Notes: generated by a model not told the origin, from the letters alone. Shown: positions 44,500 through 56,165, numbered from the stretch's first letter. The stretch is 64,000 nucleotides of DNA from Plectranthus barbatus (GCA_026898455.1 JAPKLW010000123.1:323854-387853), one strand, 5' to 3'. Numbers and translations: made by a program.

Positions 44500-45437
44500 A
44501 AGCTCGACAATTTAGGTTTCTCCTTCCTTTGATTGAGATCCAGATGTGAATGAGATCTCTTTCTGTTGTGAACTAAACTGACCAGCTGGTTTGTCAGTCT
44601 GGAAGGTCTTCTTGGATCTCCGCTTGGAGTCCCGCTTCACAAAATAAGCTGCATCTTCAGCTTGGGGGGCCTGACGAGCTGGATGCTCTGATGGCCTCAT
44701 TCTTGTTCACCATTTGTATATCCCACTCGTGGGCTTGAAGCTGGGCGAACAATTCTTTTGTCATCATCTTCGATTGATCTTTCTCTTTGAGCGTAGTTGT
44801 TTTGACGAACCAGTCTTTCTTAAGCATCTTGGACAGGATCCTAGAAAATCTGCATTTGAGTACACCCTGTTCAATGCCTTAAGCTCGCTGACTATTGTGT
44901 TGTTGCGAGCTTCCATCTCTTTTATTGCTTTTCCAAATAGCATCTGAAATGATTCATATTTATCAACACAAACTTGCACTTTGTTCCTTTTCATCTGGTC
45001 AGTTTCCTGACATAGTGTGTCAAGATAGTCCCATACTTCTTTTGCGCTGTCGAACTGCATGACTTCCTCAACTAAAGAGTCCAGAAGAAAGATAGAATGA
45101 CTTCATGGGCTATTGAGTTGAGTTGGTTCTGTCTCTTGTATTTGTAATTCCATTCATATGATTTTTCAACCGTTCTTGTGCCTTTAGCTCCGAGAGGGGG
45201 AAGGACCTTTGTAATCTTGATTGGTCCTCTCTCCAGTACGTCCACCATCTCCGAATGAAAACTCTTTAGTTGAATGAAAGAATGCTTCTTCTATATTGCA
45301 TGCTTTTTAGCTTTGTACGAAAGTAGCTTCGGAATATTTATCATGAATATATTATACCTGAGCTATAAGACAAGAAAATGTGCAAGAGAAGGATCTCGAT
45401 CCTAATCGACTTCAAACGACCAGCTTGGAAAAACTAA
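44500..45437 (-). pseudogene. Sirevirus-like Gag fragment on the minus strand
   Basis: Minus-strand frames give 'EVWDYLDTLCQETDQMKRNK' then 'VQVCVDKYESFQMLFGKAIK' (near 44930-45030), closely matching the Gag at 37609-37760, and further on 'QLQAHEWDIQM' near 44715-44750. Frameshifts near 44840 and a stop near 45060 break it. It starts just left of a primer site at 45439-45452 and ends at 44500 with no pol. Confidence 0.8.
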
Positions 45438-45438
45438 C

Positions 45439-45452
45439 CGCTCTAATACTAC
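45439..45452 (-). promoter_or_regulatory. primer-binding site, minus strand
   Basis: Read on the minus strand GTAGTATTAGAGCGG is a decayed TGGTATCAGAGC primer site, preceded by the LTR end CTTACA. Confidence 0.6.
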
Positions 45453-45453
45453 T

Positions 45454-46030
45454 TGTAAGTCTCGATTTTTCCAAATAATTTTAAATACATAGTTAAACTA
45501 TCTAAACTGAGTGTGGATCTCATTTTGATTTGTCAATCTTAGTTAATATTTTATGTTCGAGTATATTTTAGGAGTCAGTTTCAGTCAATACTTCAACACT
45601 TGAGTGTTGAGTATTAAATTAAATAATTAAACTATTAAATTACATAATATAGTAAAATAACACAAAAAATTTTATAGTGGTACAAACACCAAAAGATTTT
45701 AAAATGGTACAAACACCAAACAATAAATTAATTTTAAAATGGTACAAACACCAAACAAAAAATCTCACATTCATTCTTCAGACTGAAGACATTAATCCTA
45801 TGTTCATTCTTGAGACAGACATCTACATCCTACGTCCATGTCTACTCTTCAAACTCATGACATTAATCCTATGCTCATTCTTGAGAATGACATCTACATC
45901 CTACGTCCATGTCTACTCTTCAAACTCATGTCTATGAATTAGTCAAATGGGTACAAATACTCCCACAATCATCATTATTTTGAATTGAATTTACATGTTC
46001 TAATTTATTTCAAATATTTTATTTTTTTAT
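45454..46030 (-). repeat. Sirevirus-like LTR on the minus strand, with internal tandem repeats
   Basis: The LTR ends at 45454 (minus-strand ...CTTACA). Inside it, on the minus strand, GTACCACTATAAAA near 45672-45686 resembles the CGAACCRCTATAAAT block of the other LTRs. Variants of this block recur near 45707 and 45745. A 71-bp unit is duplicated at 45788-45858 and 45859-45929. The outer (right) boundary is not clear. Confidence 0.6.
45788..45930. repeat. two tandem 71-bp repeats
   Basis: The unit starting GACATTAATCCTATG and ending CTTCAAACTCAT is repeated with only a few changes. Each unit carries the minus-strand GGACGTAGGATGTAGATG motif. Confidence 0.9.
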
Positions 46031-46251
46031 CACCCTCCAATTACGTAACATAATTTCACTAATATAATGTCCAAAAAAAACCATTCATTCATCCAAATAT
46101 GCAAAGAAACTATAAACATAGATACATTTGGGCTGTTGTATAACTTCAGAGTTTTTTTGTCTATGTTTACAGCATTTCATCACAAAGTAAAACCAGAAAA
46201 CATCACATACAAACTTACACTTATTCCTCCCTACATTCAACTGCCTAGCTA

Positions 46252-48991
46252 CTAGGCTGCAGATGAGGCGGACCTATATCGCACCACCACCTCCGCCCCG
46301 GACAGAGCGGAGGCCAGCTTCTTGCCCTCAGGTGCATCACCGCTGACCGGGTCAAAAATCAAAGGGCTGCTTTGGGTATACACTGGGCTGAAGTCCAAGG
46401 ACACATCGTTGTATATATCCCACCACTTGCTCACCAGCATTTTGATGTCTGCTCTGTCCATGTGCTCCCCTTCGCCCGTGTATCTCCACGGCTTCGACCC
46501 GGCCATGCAGTAGTGAACCACCTTCGCCTCCTCGAGGTTCACCGCCTCGGGGTGGCGCCACAACATCGCCACCAGCAGGTTGTAGATATATGGAATCGGC
46601 TTCATCTTGTCTCTGAAGAACATGTTCAGGAAGTCCTGTTGAACACCATTTCAGGTCCCGATGATCAATCAAAGGAATCGAATTGAATTCGTAGAAAAAC
46701 TATTAATCTCAGAATCACAAAAAATAGGCTTATTTTTGTTCATTCGACTCGGAAATCAAATTCTAAACTCAAATATGAACTGGTATGCTATTTAATATCT
46801 TGGAATCCAAATTATTGTAATATTATAAAATAATTATAAAACAAGTTCATTCATTTTCTTCCATAATTTTCAACTAAAGTTGTAAAACTCAATAGGTACT
46901 AATTAGACGTTTAGCTAGGATTTATCGCCTAAGTAATCTCGAAAAGACCTAAGCAATTTTATGTAATAATTAATCAATAAGCAAATTTCTTATTTTTATG
47001 ATTTATTACTAATAAAAATTATATTATTATATATTTTAATTTTTTTTTTAAAACATAAGCAACGCCTAATTAATCTGCTAGATGGCGATTAATCAAGAAT
47101 AGAATCTTTCTCGCCTCAACTATAGCAGGTGCTTAAAGAGAAATGACTCATTATTCACGAACAGTGGTTATAAAAATCATGATCTTTAAATAAAAGCTAA
47201 TTTTTTTCTCTATTCTTAAATTACTGTGTTTTTTACTTTCATATTTTATCAAGAAAATAAGTTCATACGCATTCTAAGTCGCTATTTTTCCACATTTTAC
47301 CAAGATTCTCTATTACGATCCATAATAGAACCCAAAACCACCATTATTTCATACTCGTACATTAATGAAACATATAAGAATGTCCATTTAAAACCTATAT
47401 GTGCAATACGATTACTATATGACCATTTTTACTAATTACTAATTAGAATATAGTGTAAGAGTTTTGCATTTTACCTGCTCGGCAAATGGGGTAGGAGGGG
47501 TGAGTTCGAGGGTGGTGAGAAGGTCCCTACACGTTGTTATCTTAGGCTCGAACACAAACATGCCGCCGTTGAGGTAGTAAGAGGGCTGAGGGCCGAGCTC
47601 CTCCGGCCACCGGAGCTTCTCTGGACACGGTTTAGGGTACATTTCACACAGGCAGTCCACCACGCCATAGAAGTAGCCGCTTGGCAGATCAAAGAGATGA
47701 TCTATGTTATCAAACACTTGGATGTCTGCATCCATGTATATCATTTTGTCGTATTCCTCAAACTGTACACATCAAACTTAACTAGTATATTACTCCATTT
47801 CTTTCAATATTATTAAATTAAATGTGCAAAAAAAAAAAAAAATCTCTATATGTTCATGAATATAGTCGAATTCTTCCAAAAAAAACACAATAGCTTGTCA
47901 ATACCATGGTTCTAAGCACCAGCGGATCTACAATAACCATGGGCTAGGAATGACAGAATGAAGTAAAGAGAATGAGGCTGAGAATGAAAAAGGGACTAAA
48001 TCTTTTTTTTTTTAATCACAAATTCTTAAATTTATTCATAAATTGAGTTTAATTAGAAAAAGTTAATGAATTTTGGTATGCATTTTATGTATTTGCCAAT
48101 GGTTCTAACTTATGGAGTTCAATCAGATATAGTGAGGAGATCGATACATTTGTTTTCAATATTTTATGCATTTTTGAAACAAACAGACATTAAAAGAAGA
48201 AAGTGTCTATAAACTTCAAAACAACAAAGCACATAATATGATACTCAAAACAATAGAACTTGATACACACATACATATATATATATATACGTATGAGTAT
48301 GTGAGTGTATAAAAACATCACCTACACTACATTTATCCCAAAATATATATGCAAAATACATTTTTTGGAACATTAAAACTATTAGGACAAACTCTGCATG
48401 CCGCGTTACATCATGAATCAATTCACAGATATAAATATATCAACTAACAATTTAACTCAGAAATACTCAACAATACATGTAAAACAAAGTAAACAACCAA
48501 AAAAGAACAATTAAAAAAACTTGTAATTGATGTATATATGATGTTGTGTTTCATTTGCATGCACCAATAACACATTATACGTCGGAAAATGTTGGATGAA
48601 GATTGTATGAAGGTTAATTTAGTTCCAAAAAGAAAAAACAAAAATTATATAAATGTTAATTTACCTCCCAAAGGCGAAGCTTACAGTAGTTGACCACGAA
48701 GTAAGTTCGAACATAACGGCTCCCACCAGCGGGAGGGAAAACCGGTTCAATCTCACGGACGAGACACCCTTGCTCCACCAAGACACGGCGGTGCGCCGCC
48801 GGAACGTCGGGCAACACCGCCACCACGAGAGGGAAAGCTGCTCCGACCTTCCTCAAACCCTTGGCCAACCCCACAACCCCTTTGAAGTAGTCGCCGGCGC
48901 CGGCCAAGAAGGTGACGTAGGCATGAGTAGGTGATGTTGCCACCGGAGCAGGGCGGTTTTCGAGCTTAGATTTGACAATCTCAGGAGCCAT
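46252..48991 (-). CDS. GolS: galactinol synthase copy 2 (332 aa, 3 exons)
   Basis: Exons are 48991-48665, 47762-47475 and 46635-46252 (minus strand), all with GT-AG introns in phase 0, giving 332 residues, normal for the family. The start MAPEIV matches the usual GolS N-terminus. Residues 23-44 (AYVTFLAG...VGLAKGLRK) are the GolS signature. D120-A-D122 is the metal-binding DxD for UDP-galactose. N174-G-G176, H246 and KPW253-255 complete the family 8 fold, and the protein ends with the hydrophobic SASSAA. After C148 the usual TWSH...YC-type insert seen in most GolS is absent. It makes galactinol from UDP-galactose and myo-inositol in the cytosol. It has the same orientation as copy 1, about 28 kb away, and is the more likely functional one. 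Confidence 0.93.
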
Positions 48992-49041
48992 TGTAGATTT
49001 TGTTGCTGATGTGTGAAGAAATTGTTGCATAGTTGTGGAAT

Positions 49042-49049
49042 GTATATAA
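49042..49049 (-). promoter_or_regulatory. TATA box of GolS copy 2
   Basis: On the minus strand TTATATAC lies about 50 bp before the ATG at 48991, a plausible TATA position giving a short 5' leader. Confidence 0.5.
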
Positions 49050-49088
49050 GATGGGAGTGTTGGGAGGTAAGTCATGAGAGAGAGGCTA

Positions 49089-49125
49089 ACGTGTAAGAAG
49101 CCAGAGCAATGCAAATGACACGTGG
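49089..49125. promoter_or_regulatory. paired ABRE-like motifs upstream of GolS copy 2
   Basis: ACGTGT at 49089-49094 and ACACGTGG (G-box/ABRE) at 49118-49125 lie about 100 and 130 bp before the start codon. Two ABREs close together are a known arrangement for ABA response through AREB/ABF bZIP factors. This fits stress-induced GolS genes, but activity here is inference. Confidence 0.5.
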
Positions 49126-49129
49126 AAAA

Positions 49130-50360
49130 GGTCTTTGAAACATATCATGTTTCTTCATTCGTTGCCTATTGCAATCGGTGATTGTGCAGTGGATAATATA
49201 TACTAAACTGTTCTCTCAAAATATATTTTTTATATACATATATGTCGTCAATAATTTAAGAAATTAGAGAAAGAAGGAAATGAAGAATAATAAACAGAAT
49301 AATAGGAGACGTGAAGAATCATAGTGGTTCCAAATTTAATATCACCAGTTAAAATTTGTATATCCATTAAAAACAAAGTTAAAATCTATATCAATAACTA
49401 TATTTATACATACATAAAAACCGAACTCCTAAAAATTACTTTTTTGGCTTAAACAAAACTTCTATAAATAATTCAGCAATATTTGAAAAGTTACACAAAG
49501 ATATGCTAAATATTTTTATAACATTACTAATTCCTAATTTACATCTAATACCTATAATAAACTTTCGAAAATAGTTAATCATAATAAAATTATATATGCA
49601 TGTAAATAAATCGAGAAATCAACAAACACAATCAATAATATTTGGATATTTTAAGTGCTTTTACTTGAGTATCATTTAATTGATTATTTATTTAGTTATT
49701 CAAGTTTTAAAAATAAATCTACAATATTTATGTCTATCCCTAAAAACACAAACGTATTTAAACTATTTTTAACCTTATTAAAATTTATTGTACAAATTAT
49801 AGAATGAAATAATTACTACACAATCAATATTGTATGCTAATTTTAATTTAGCCAATTAACATTAATTGTTATTATTAGAGGTGTATAAATACTCATTATA
49901 TTGGTAATATTACTCCACATCTGTTTTTTATTTTAGATTTGTGCACTTATGTTGGTGAAAATCATGGCAGAAAAATAAGAAGTTATATGAACGGATGGAG
50001 GATTCTTATGAAAAAAAAAAGTATAATGTATGTGTCATAATATTTAGCTCAATAGTTTGTACAAATATTCTTAGTTGTATTATGCATATAAATTGTTATT
50101 TTATTTAGTTATTGATCGCTTATTATTTTATTTAGAGGAATTATGGATAGACTTTTTAATTTTTTTTTCATTATTTCATGATCTTTCATTGTATTTCAAT
50201 ATTTCCATCGTACTACCTTGCCTCAAATTCTGGTGCTTATTGTATAGCTCTCTGTAAAAATGACTCGGCACAAAGCATTTCCTCATAATTGATTTAATTT
50301 CCTCTCATGTCTCCACATGTTGCTCTCCATTGCGCCTCCTACTTTTCAACAATTGATCCC
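49130..50360. other. intergenic, AT-rich, nothing recognised
   Basis: Distal upstream region of GolS copy 2. I see no ORF, TIR pair or repeat shared with the copy 1 upstream modules. Confidence 0.55.
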
Positions 50361-50385
50361 ACAAAAAAAAAAAAAGCATGAGAAC

Positions 50386-50850
50386 TCAACTGCAGCCAAC
50401 TTCACCTTGCTTCTTCAGCTCAGAATAATTATGACATTCCAACACTATCTCCACTTTTCTCTCCCATTCCAGGTACGCCTTTGGATCATTCCTGCTCTGA
50501 AGTGATGGGATATTCATCTTGATCATCGCTAAATTATTATCATATGCATCGTCATCAACGTCCTCCTCATAAATAGGATTTCGTCTCAAATTTTCTCCTC
50601 TTCCTCCACTACCTCCATGTTTCCCTCTTCCACCATTCCCACAAGTATCCACAAATGCATGTGATAGCTGCTATTTATTCATGCGTTCATCTATCCTGTC
50701 ACATAATGTCTAAAATTTATTCTCTAGAGCATTATCCAATTGAGATTGCAACAACTCCATCATGTATTTAGCTTGTCCTCCAAGATTATTGTCTCTCATT
50801 CCTTCGGATGACTCAGTTTGATTAGATTTTGAAATCCCTGCAAGAAAGGT
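50386..50850 (-). pseudogene. retrotransposon Gag N-terminal fragment
   Basis: The minus strand reads a Gly/Arg-rich segment, then 'MIKMNIPSLQSRNDPKAYLEWERKVEIVLECHNYSELKK', the common N-terminal Gag block of plant gypsy elements (PSLQ-NDP-AYLEWE). It is cut off at 50386, next to an A-run at 50362-50374 on the plus strand. A stop near 50670 breaks it. Nothing further of the polyprotein is present. Confidence 0.7.
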
Positions 50851-51855
50851 TAGATAAAGGAAAAAGAGCATTACTACCTCACGTACGCTCGTGTATCACT
50901 CAAGATGATCATTCACGCTCGTGTCACTCAAGTAAATATGGTTTTTTTTTTCAATTCCCTCTATTGATCTCACCCACTCTTGTCTCTTACCACTCAAATT
51001 CTCCTCCTAAAAAGCTCAATCATCTCAAATATAGGAATTAAAAAATTCAAAATTGATAAAATTAGATGAACCATAAATACGAAAAAGACCACAAAAAAAT
51101 GGTTGAAAGACTCTAAATGACTTAAGGAAGCTAATGGACACTACGAGAAATAACCCGATTTCAAAAAAATTTGGCCCAAAAATCTTGACTTTTCTCAGGA
51201 CCTCCATAAGACCCCCGAGAACCTAGAAATCAAACTTAAAAGTAACGAAAAAAGCTTCCCACCAAAAAACCTCAAAAGACCCTCGACTTTTTTTAGGGCT
51301 CGAACCACCCTTTTTTTGCGGATTTGCCCTTTTCACAAAGACACGAATTTATTCGAGGTAATGATATGGTATGGGTAAAGATTTATGTGGTATGGAGTTA
51401 AAGTTATGATTTAATATGGATGTGGATGGAAAGATATGATATGATATGGAACAATATCTTTCAAGATACCCTAATCCCAAATACAATCCCAACTCGTAAG
51501 AAAAGAATATCAGACACGATCAATTCCAAAATACGATCCCATAAGCTGAGATAATCGACCTAAGCGAGACAAAATCAAGACAACTAGACACGACTCATGA
51601 ATCCAGACACGAATTGATGAATTTAGGCATGCAAACACAAGTTATAGATGAAGATACGCTAACTTCAGATATGAATTATACATGAAGGCAGGAAGACACG
51701 AATGAAAATATGACTCGATATGCAGACACAATGACAAAGATGACGATGGATAAAGATTCTAATTTTTTTTACTTAAAAAATCTGATGGATGAAAACAAAA
51801 CATGAAATTAAAAAGAAGAGAAAAGAAAGACACAACCTGGTTCTTGATACCAAAA
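50851..51855 (-). other. leader of the minus-strand retroelement
   Basis: Between the Gag fragment and the inverted LTR there is no coding sequence. The minus-strand primer-site-like TTGGTATCAAGAACCAGG is at 51838-51855. Confidence 0.5.
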
Positions 51856-52677
51856 TGATACCATCCTCGTGGATGAGTAACGATCATAGCCCAGAAACAA
51901 GAGTTGAGTACACGACATGTAATCAACTCGAATGGAATTGGAAACGAAAATGACAAAAGGATGGATGTTCAACAACCCTAATCCGACCCTTCAAAAGACG
52001 TATTCCAGACAAATCTCATATACGCCCTCAGAAGCTGAAGAACTAATGATGCAGAACTGACATAGACACCACAATCGGATGTGTAAGTGTGGTTGATAAG
52101 TCAATTCGAATTTCAAGGTAATCCAAAAAAATTCTTGTGCTTTCAAATAATTGAAGAATTAAACTCATAAATATTATTAAACTGAAAACTGAGTATGTTG
52201 GAAAATATGCAGCCCTATTTATAGGGTGAAAAACGAAATCTCTAATCCTACTCTAACTAGTTACAAAAGGGAGATCTTCAGCTCCACTCTGACTGCTACA
52301 TCGTACCCCGCTCCAAAGCTTCTTTAAACATGTTCATTTCATAAATAATGCACGGGACTAAGTACAAAATTTTTACTTAGTGGACACATGTCTCAAAACA
52401 GTACATGTATAGATAATTTTGTCGTACCTTTACATCGGGTCGCACACATTTAAAATCCTCCCATGGCACCAAAACAGTTTATGAAAATAAGAATGCTCTT
52501 TTATACCAATCAAACTATCTATGATAAAATATGTGACTGGGAAGAGGCCTCCTACCATAGTCACGATGACCCCTCGCATGTCAGCATCATAGTGCACTAA
52601 TTCACGATATCTCTTTCATTGTCAGGGCATGATCATTAAGGATCGCAAAACATAGAACCAACATCCATGTTGATTAC
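51856..52677 (-). repeat. inverted LTR of the same element (approximate outer boundary)
   Basis: On the minus strand the LTR ends ...GAGGATGGTATCA at 51856. A CCTATAAATAGGG TATA box lies near 52212-52224. The start of the LTR, near 52677, is not clear. Confidence 0.5.
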
Positions 52678-52756
52678 TGTTGGTCCCTGATCAGAGTACG
52701 AAATAATATGCAGCGAAAGTATAAGAACAGTTATTTGCACTCTCAAAACGGGCAGT
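52678..52756 (-). repeat. end fragment of a Sirevirus-like LTR
   Basis: Starting TGTTGGTCCCTGATCAGAGT, this is the inverted terminal part of the LTR type that ends GGGACCAACA at 37155. It is cut by the gypsy-type element at 52757. Confidence 0.6.
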
Positions 52757-53126
52757 TGATATATGTGTAAAATGACCTATTTTTTGATGTGTGAGCATGC
52801 ATATTTGTGGCCATTTTACCCTCATATCATATGCTTTCGTTGTTCTTTTGTCTTATTTTTGTGTTTTCGTGTTTGAAATGTTGTAGGACTTGTTTTGAGC
52901 ATAATATGGCATTTTTGGTGGAGTTTTGGAGGAAAATCGTCCGAGTTTGGAGTCCGAGGAGGTTAGGTTCGTCCGAGCGGAGCGAAAGGAGAGTTTCGGA
53001 GGCTAGGAGGAGTCGCCCGGCCGAGCGAAGCAGGCTCGGCTGAGCTGAGCCGGAGAGAGGGCTAGCTCGGCCGAGTAGTGCAGCCTCGACCGAGCCCTGC
53101 CAACAGAGAGCAGGCTCGGTCGAGTG

Positions 53127-53150
53127 GGTCTGGCTCGGCCGAGCCAGACC
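53127..53150. repeat. 24-bp perfect palindrome in the 5' LTR
   Basis: The segment is its own reverse complement, centred on CTCGGCCGAG, just upstream of the LTR TATA box. The 3' LTR copy (near 63146-63169) has one mismatch. Confidence 0.9.
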
Positions 53151-53235
53151 GTGAATTCCCATGTTGCTGCAGTTTTCAGGTAGGCTCGGGCAAGCCATGG
53201 TTGGCTCGGGCGATCCAAGGCCCTGTTTGCTCGCC

Positions 53236-53243
53236 TATAAAAA
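53236..53243 (+). promoter_or_regulatory. TATA box of the gypsy-type LTR
   Basis: TATAAAAA follows the GC-rich palindromic block. The 3' LTR has TATAAAAG at the same place (near 63255). Confidence 0.75.
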
Positions 53244-53507
53244 GGGGAAAATCTGTTAATTCAAAAACTTTTTGCCAAAATTAGAATAACCGTCACGATA
53301 CTTTTCCCTAGATTCATCTCCAAACCTCTCCCCAACCAAAATCAAGGGGATCAAGCCACATTCCATCCATTTGGTGTAGATTGAAGAAGGAAGAGAGGTA
53401 GATTGGATTCAAGGAAGACAACCGAAGAAGATCAATCGTTCACCTTGAAATTTTGTAATGAATTCTTTCAATTTCCAATTTGTTTTGTACTTAACTCAAG
53501 GTATGGA

Positions 53508-55033
53508 TGTTGGTCCCGGTTTATCAGAGTTTAACACGTTAGCAGCGGAAATAATGAAAGAGTAAACGCTTTCTTGCACTTGCTGGTTAACCAACTGACT
53601 GGGACCTGTCAGCTGGTGATTCAAGACTTAGAAAAATTTAGGCCTTGTTTACACAGTTATCAGTTTTCAGAGTATACACCAGCACTTGGGTGCTGGGTTT
53701 AAAATAAGAATGTAATGCAGAAAACTGATAAAGACAAAGGATTTATAGTGGTTCGATCAACTGATCTACGTCCACTCTCCAGTCGTAGCACTAGATCAAC
53801 CGCTCCCGGCCTTGTTTCCTTCTTCAACTCTGATCAGCTGGTGGAGTGCGAGCACGTCACTTCAACCTCCACAGCTTCACTGGGTGTTTAGTTCTCCCAA
53901 GAACGTAGCTTCTCAATACGGCAAACTGCCCGTGATAACTCGAGTGCTGGCTGGCACAAGAGCTGCTGTGAACTTCCTCGGAAGAGAAAGAACACCAAAG
54001 AGATCAGTAACTTACAAGCTGGAAGCTTGAAGTCTCGTGTTTGAATAAATCAACACACGGTAAGCTTTAAGAAAAGCCTCGAAAGTTGTTTGCGCTTCTA
54101 CTTGCTTGAGCGTAATAAATTTTCAGACTTTCGGTAGGTGAGCGAGGGAGAAGAGTATTGAATGTTGATGGATCCCAGGTATTTATAGACGCGGGATCCC
54201 ATTCAAATCTTCTAGCCGTATGGACACATCCGGAAAAGGTCTCTGTCCTCGCATGTCCTTCTGACGGCGGCAGGTATGTTTTTTCGGAAAGTGCCATACT
54301 TTTGTCCGCTTTATCTGACATTGATCTCTTTATGTCAGAACGGCACTATTCGTCAGTATGAGGAATCGAGACTGGTGTCTTGTAACTGATGGACTTTAAG
54401 GTATCCTCCTTAAAGTCATACTCTGTCAGTTAATTCCTCGACGAATCTTCTTTTTGTCTCTAAGACTCTGGGAGAGAGAATCTGGAATTCTGCTGGTAAC
54501 ATCCGACTGGTAGATCATTCTGGTGATCTTGTGCTGGCAGTCTCTGCTGGTGACTTGCGCTGGCACAATCTAAGTCTACCAATATGTCTGATGTTAACTC
54601 TTGGAATCTCCCATGACTGGTGGCTTCACCGCTGGTGAATAGTGTCAGTGAGAACACGTATTCTGCTGGTAGGATTTGTCAGCCGCCTGCTGGTGAAATC
54701 CTTCCCAACTGGTGAACAGTAACCAGTCATTAGCTCTTCTCATGCTGGTGAACAGTGTCAGCACGAGTCTTTGTCAGCCGCCACCTGATGAAACTTTTCC
54801 CAACTGGTGAACAGTAACCAGTGGTAAGCATTTCTCATGCTGGTGAACAGTGTCAGCATGAGTCTTGATCAGCTGCGACTTACAACTCAAAAGACCTAAA
54901 CAGGACTTTACATTTGAGAACTAGAGCTATCTAGAGACAACTGACGCTGGTAGGACTTAGGATTTGATCCACCAAAACTAAGATCTATACAAGTAGCTAC
55001 TGAGGGAGGGAAACTTAGACAAATTTCCCAACA
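53508..55033 (-). mobile_element. Sirevirus-like solo LTR (1526 bp)
   Basis: It starts TGTTGGTCCCGG and ends TTTCCCAACA, with 5-bp duplications ATGGA at 53503-53507 and 55034-55038. The 3' LTR of the host element (near 63525) has a single ATGGA and no insertion, a perfect empty site. In minus orientation it carries the AGTGGACGTAG...CGAACCACTATAAAT block (53780-53740). Confidence 0.93.
54470..54890. repeat. hairpin-rich tandem repeats in the solo LTR
   Basis: A unit of about 95 bp (TTGTCAGCCGCC...) starts at 54676, 54771 and, degenerated, near 54865. It contains GCTGGTGAACAGT motifs. Stems include ACTGG/CCAGT at 54708-54712/54723-54727 and 54813-54817/54828-54832, and CATGCTG/CAGCATG at 54836-54842/54854-54860. 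Confidence 0.85.
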
Positions 55034-55766
55034 ATGGAGAACTAATTTCATTAGTGAGTGTTGTATTACGGATATTGTGATGGATTGAATCGATTATGCT
55101 TGTTTACTTTCCTATGAGGGGTTGATTTGCACTTGAGCTTGTTCTTGCCTATTAGGTGTAGGTAATAGCCAGCCTTTAAGTAGTTGACGTGAACGTTGCA
55201 GCCAACACGCAGACAGAATCGTCGTCATAAGTGCATAATCTTATAGTTCTAGTTCCAATCCATGTGCGGTGCTAGGATTGTAGGGCGACAGTCGACGGTC
55301 GATTGGGAGTGGCCTAGGAGTTAATAACGTAGCTGTTTACAATTCCTAGTGTCATCTACCGCTAGTTATCCGTAGCAACTTACTAGCGACATTAGAGTTC
55401 GTTGCTCAACCTCATACGAATTAAAATTTGTTTGCAACATAACTTGGTTTAATTCGGAACAATTGAAGTTTACAAACACTCATTATCTTCTAAGATTGTC
55501 GGATTTGTTATCTTAATCTACCTAAACCATTGATTGAATTACTTGATTGGAGAAGTTTACATATTGCTGCATTGTTGATTGTTTACATTTAAAGCTTTGA
55601 TTACATTGAATTGCCTAGATAGAACAAAAATCAACGACTTTTGAGTAACCTAGCTATTGGTACCCTTCATATGAGTAGATGATATCCACTTGAGCGAATA
55701 GAAAAGAAACCGGATTGATAAATTTAACGTGTTAATTGTGTTTGTTTCACGCGGCTATCACATTTT

Positions 55767-55784
55767 TGGCGCCGTTGCCTGGGA
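55767..55784 (+). promoter_or_regulatory. primer-binding site of the gypsy-type element
   Basis: TGGCGCCGTTGCCTGGGA, four bases after the LTR, matches the TGGCGCCGTTGCCGGGGA signature of Athila/Tat-like elements. Confidence 0.85.
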
Positions 55785-56165
55785 ATCTTTTTGTAGGTCT
55801 TGTGGAATTATTAAAAGTTGAAGTATGGTATGCTAGGTGTTTGAGGAAATGCCTGTGTGAATATTGTTACTAACATTTGTTTGTTAATTGTTCTTGTTTG
55901 TTTTGTTGAATTGTTTGTCTTGTAATTGGTAGGTGAGTACTAACTTTTGTTTGATTAGTTGTTAGTTGATTTATTCGTTGGTACTTTGAGAGGGTTGGAC
56001 TTGTGTAGGTGTCAAATGGAGAATCATCGAGGAGTTCACTCGGAAAGGCTTATTAATATACAAAGGCAAATGGAGGAAATGAAAGCCAAAATGCTGGAGA
56101 GACAAAGACCACGGAGGCCACTTCGGACGGTATTTGAAGAAATGTAGAATAGTAGCTACCCATGG

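Larger units (their letters stand above)
52757..55762 (+). repeat. 5' LTR of the gypsy-type element, split by a solo LTR
   Basis: Net length is about 1475 bp after removing 53508-55038. It contains palindromic GCTCGGCCGAGC motifs (53020-53220) and a TATA box TATAAAAA at 53236-53243. Confidence 0.87.

Noticed and set aside
48653..48934. 93-codon plus-strand frame
   Set aside because: Antisense to GolS copy 2 exon 1.
52807..53284. several frames on both strands in the GGCCGAGC region
   Set aside because: They recur at 62814-63303 because both are LTR copies; palindromic GC-rich sequence opens frames on both strands.
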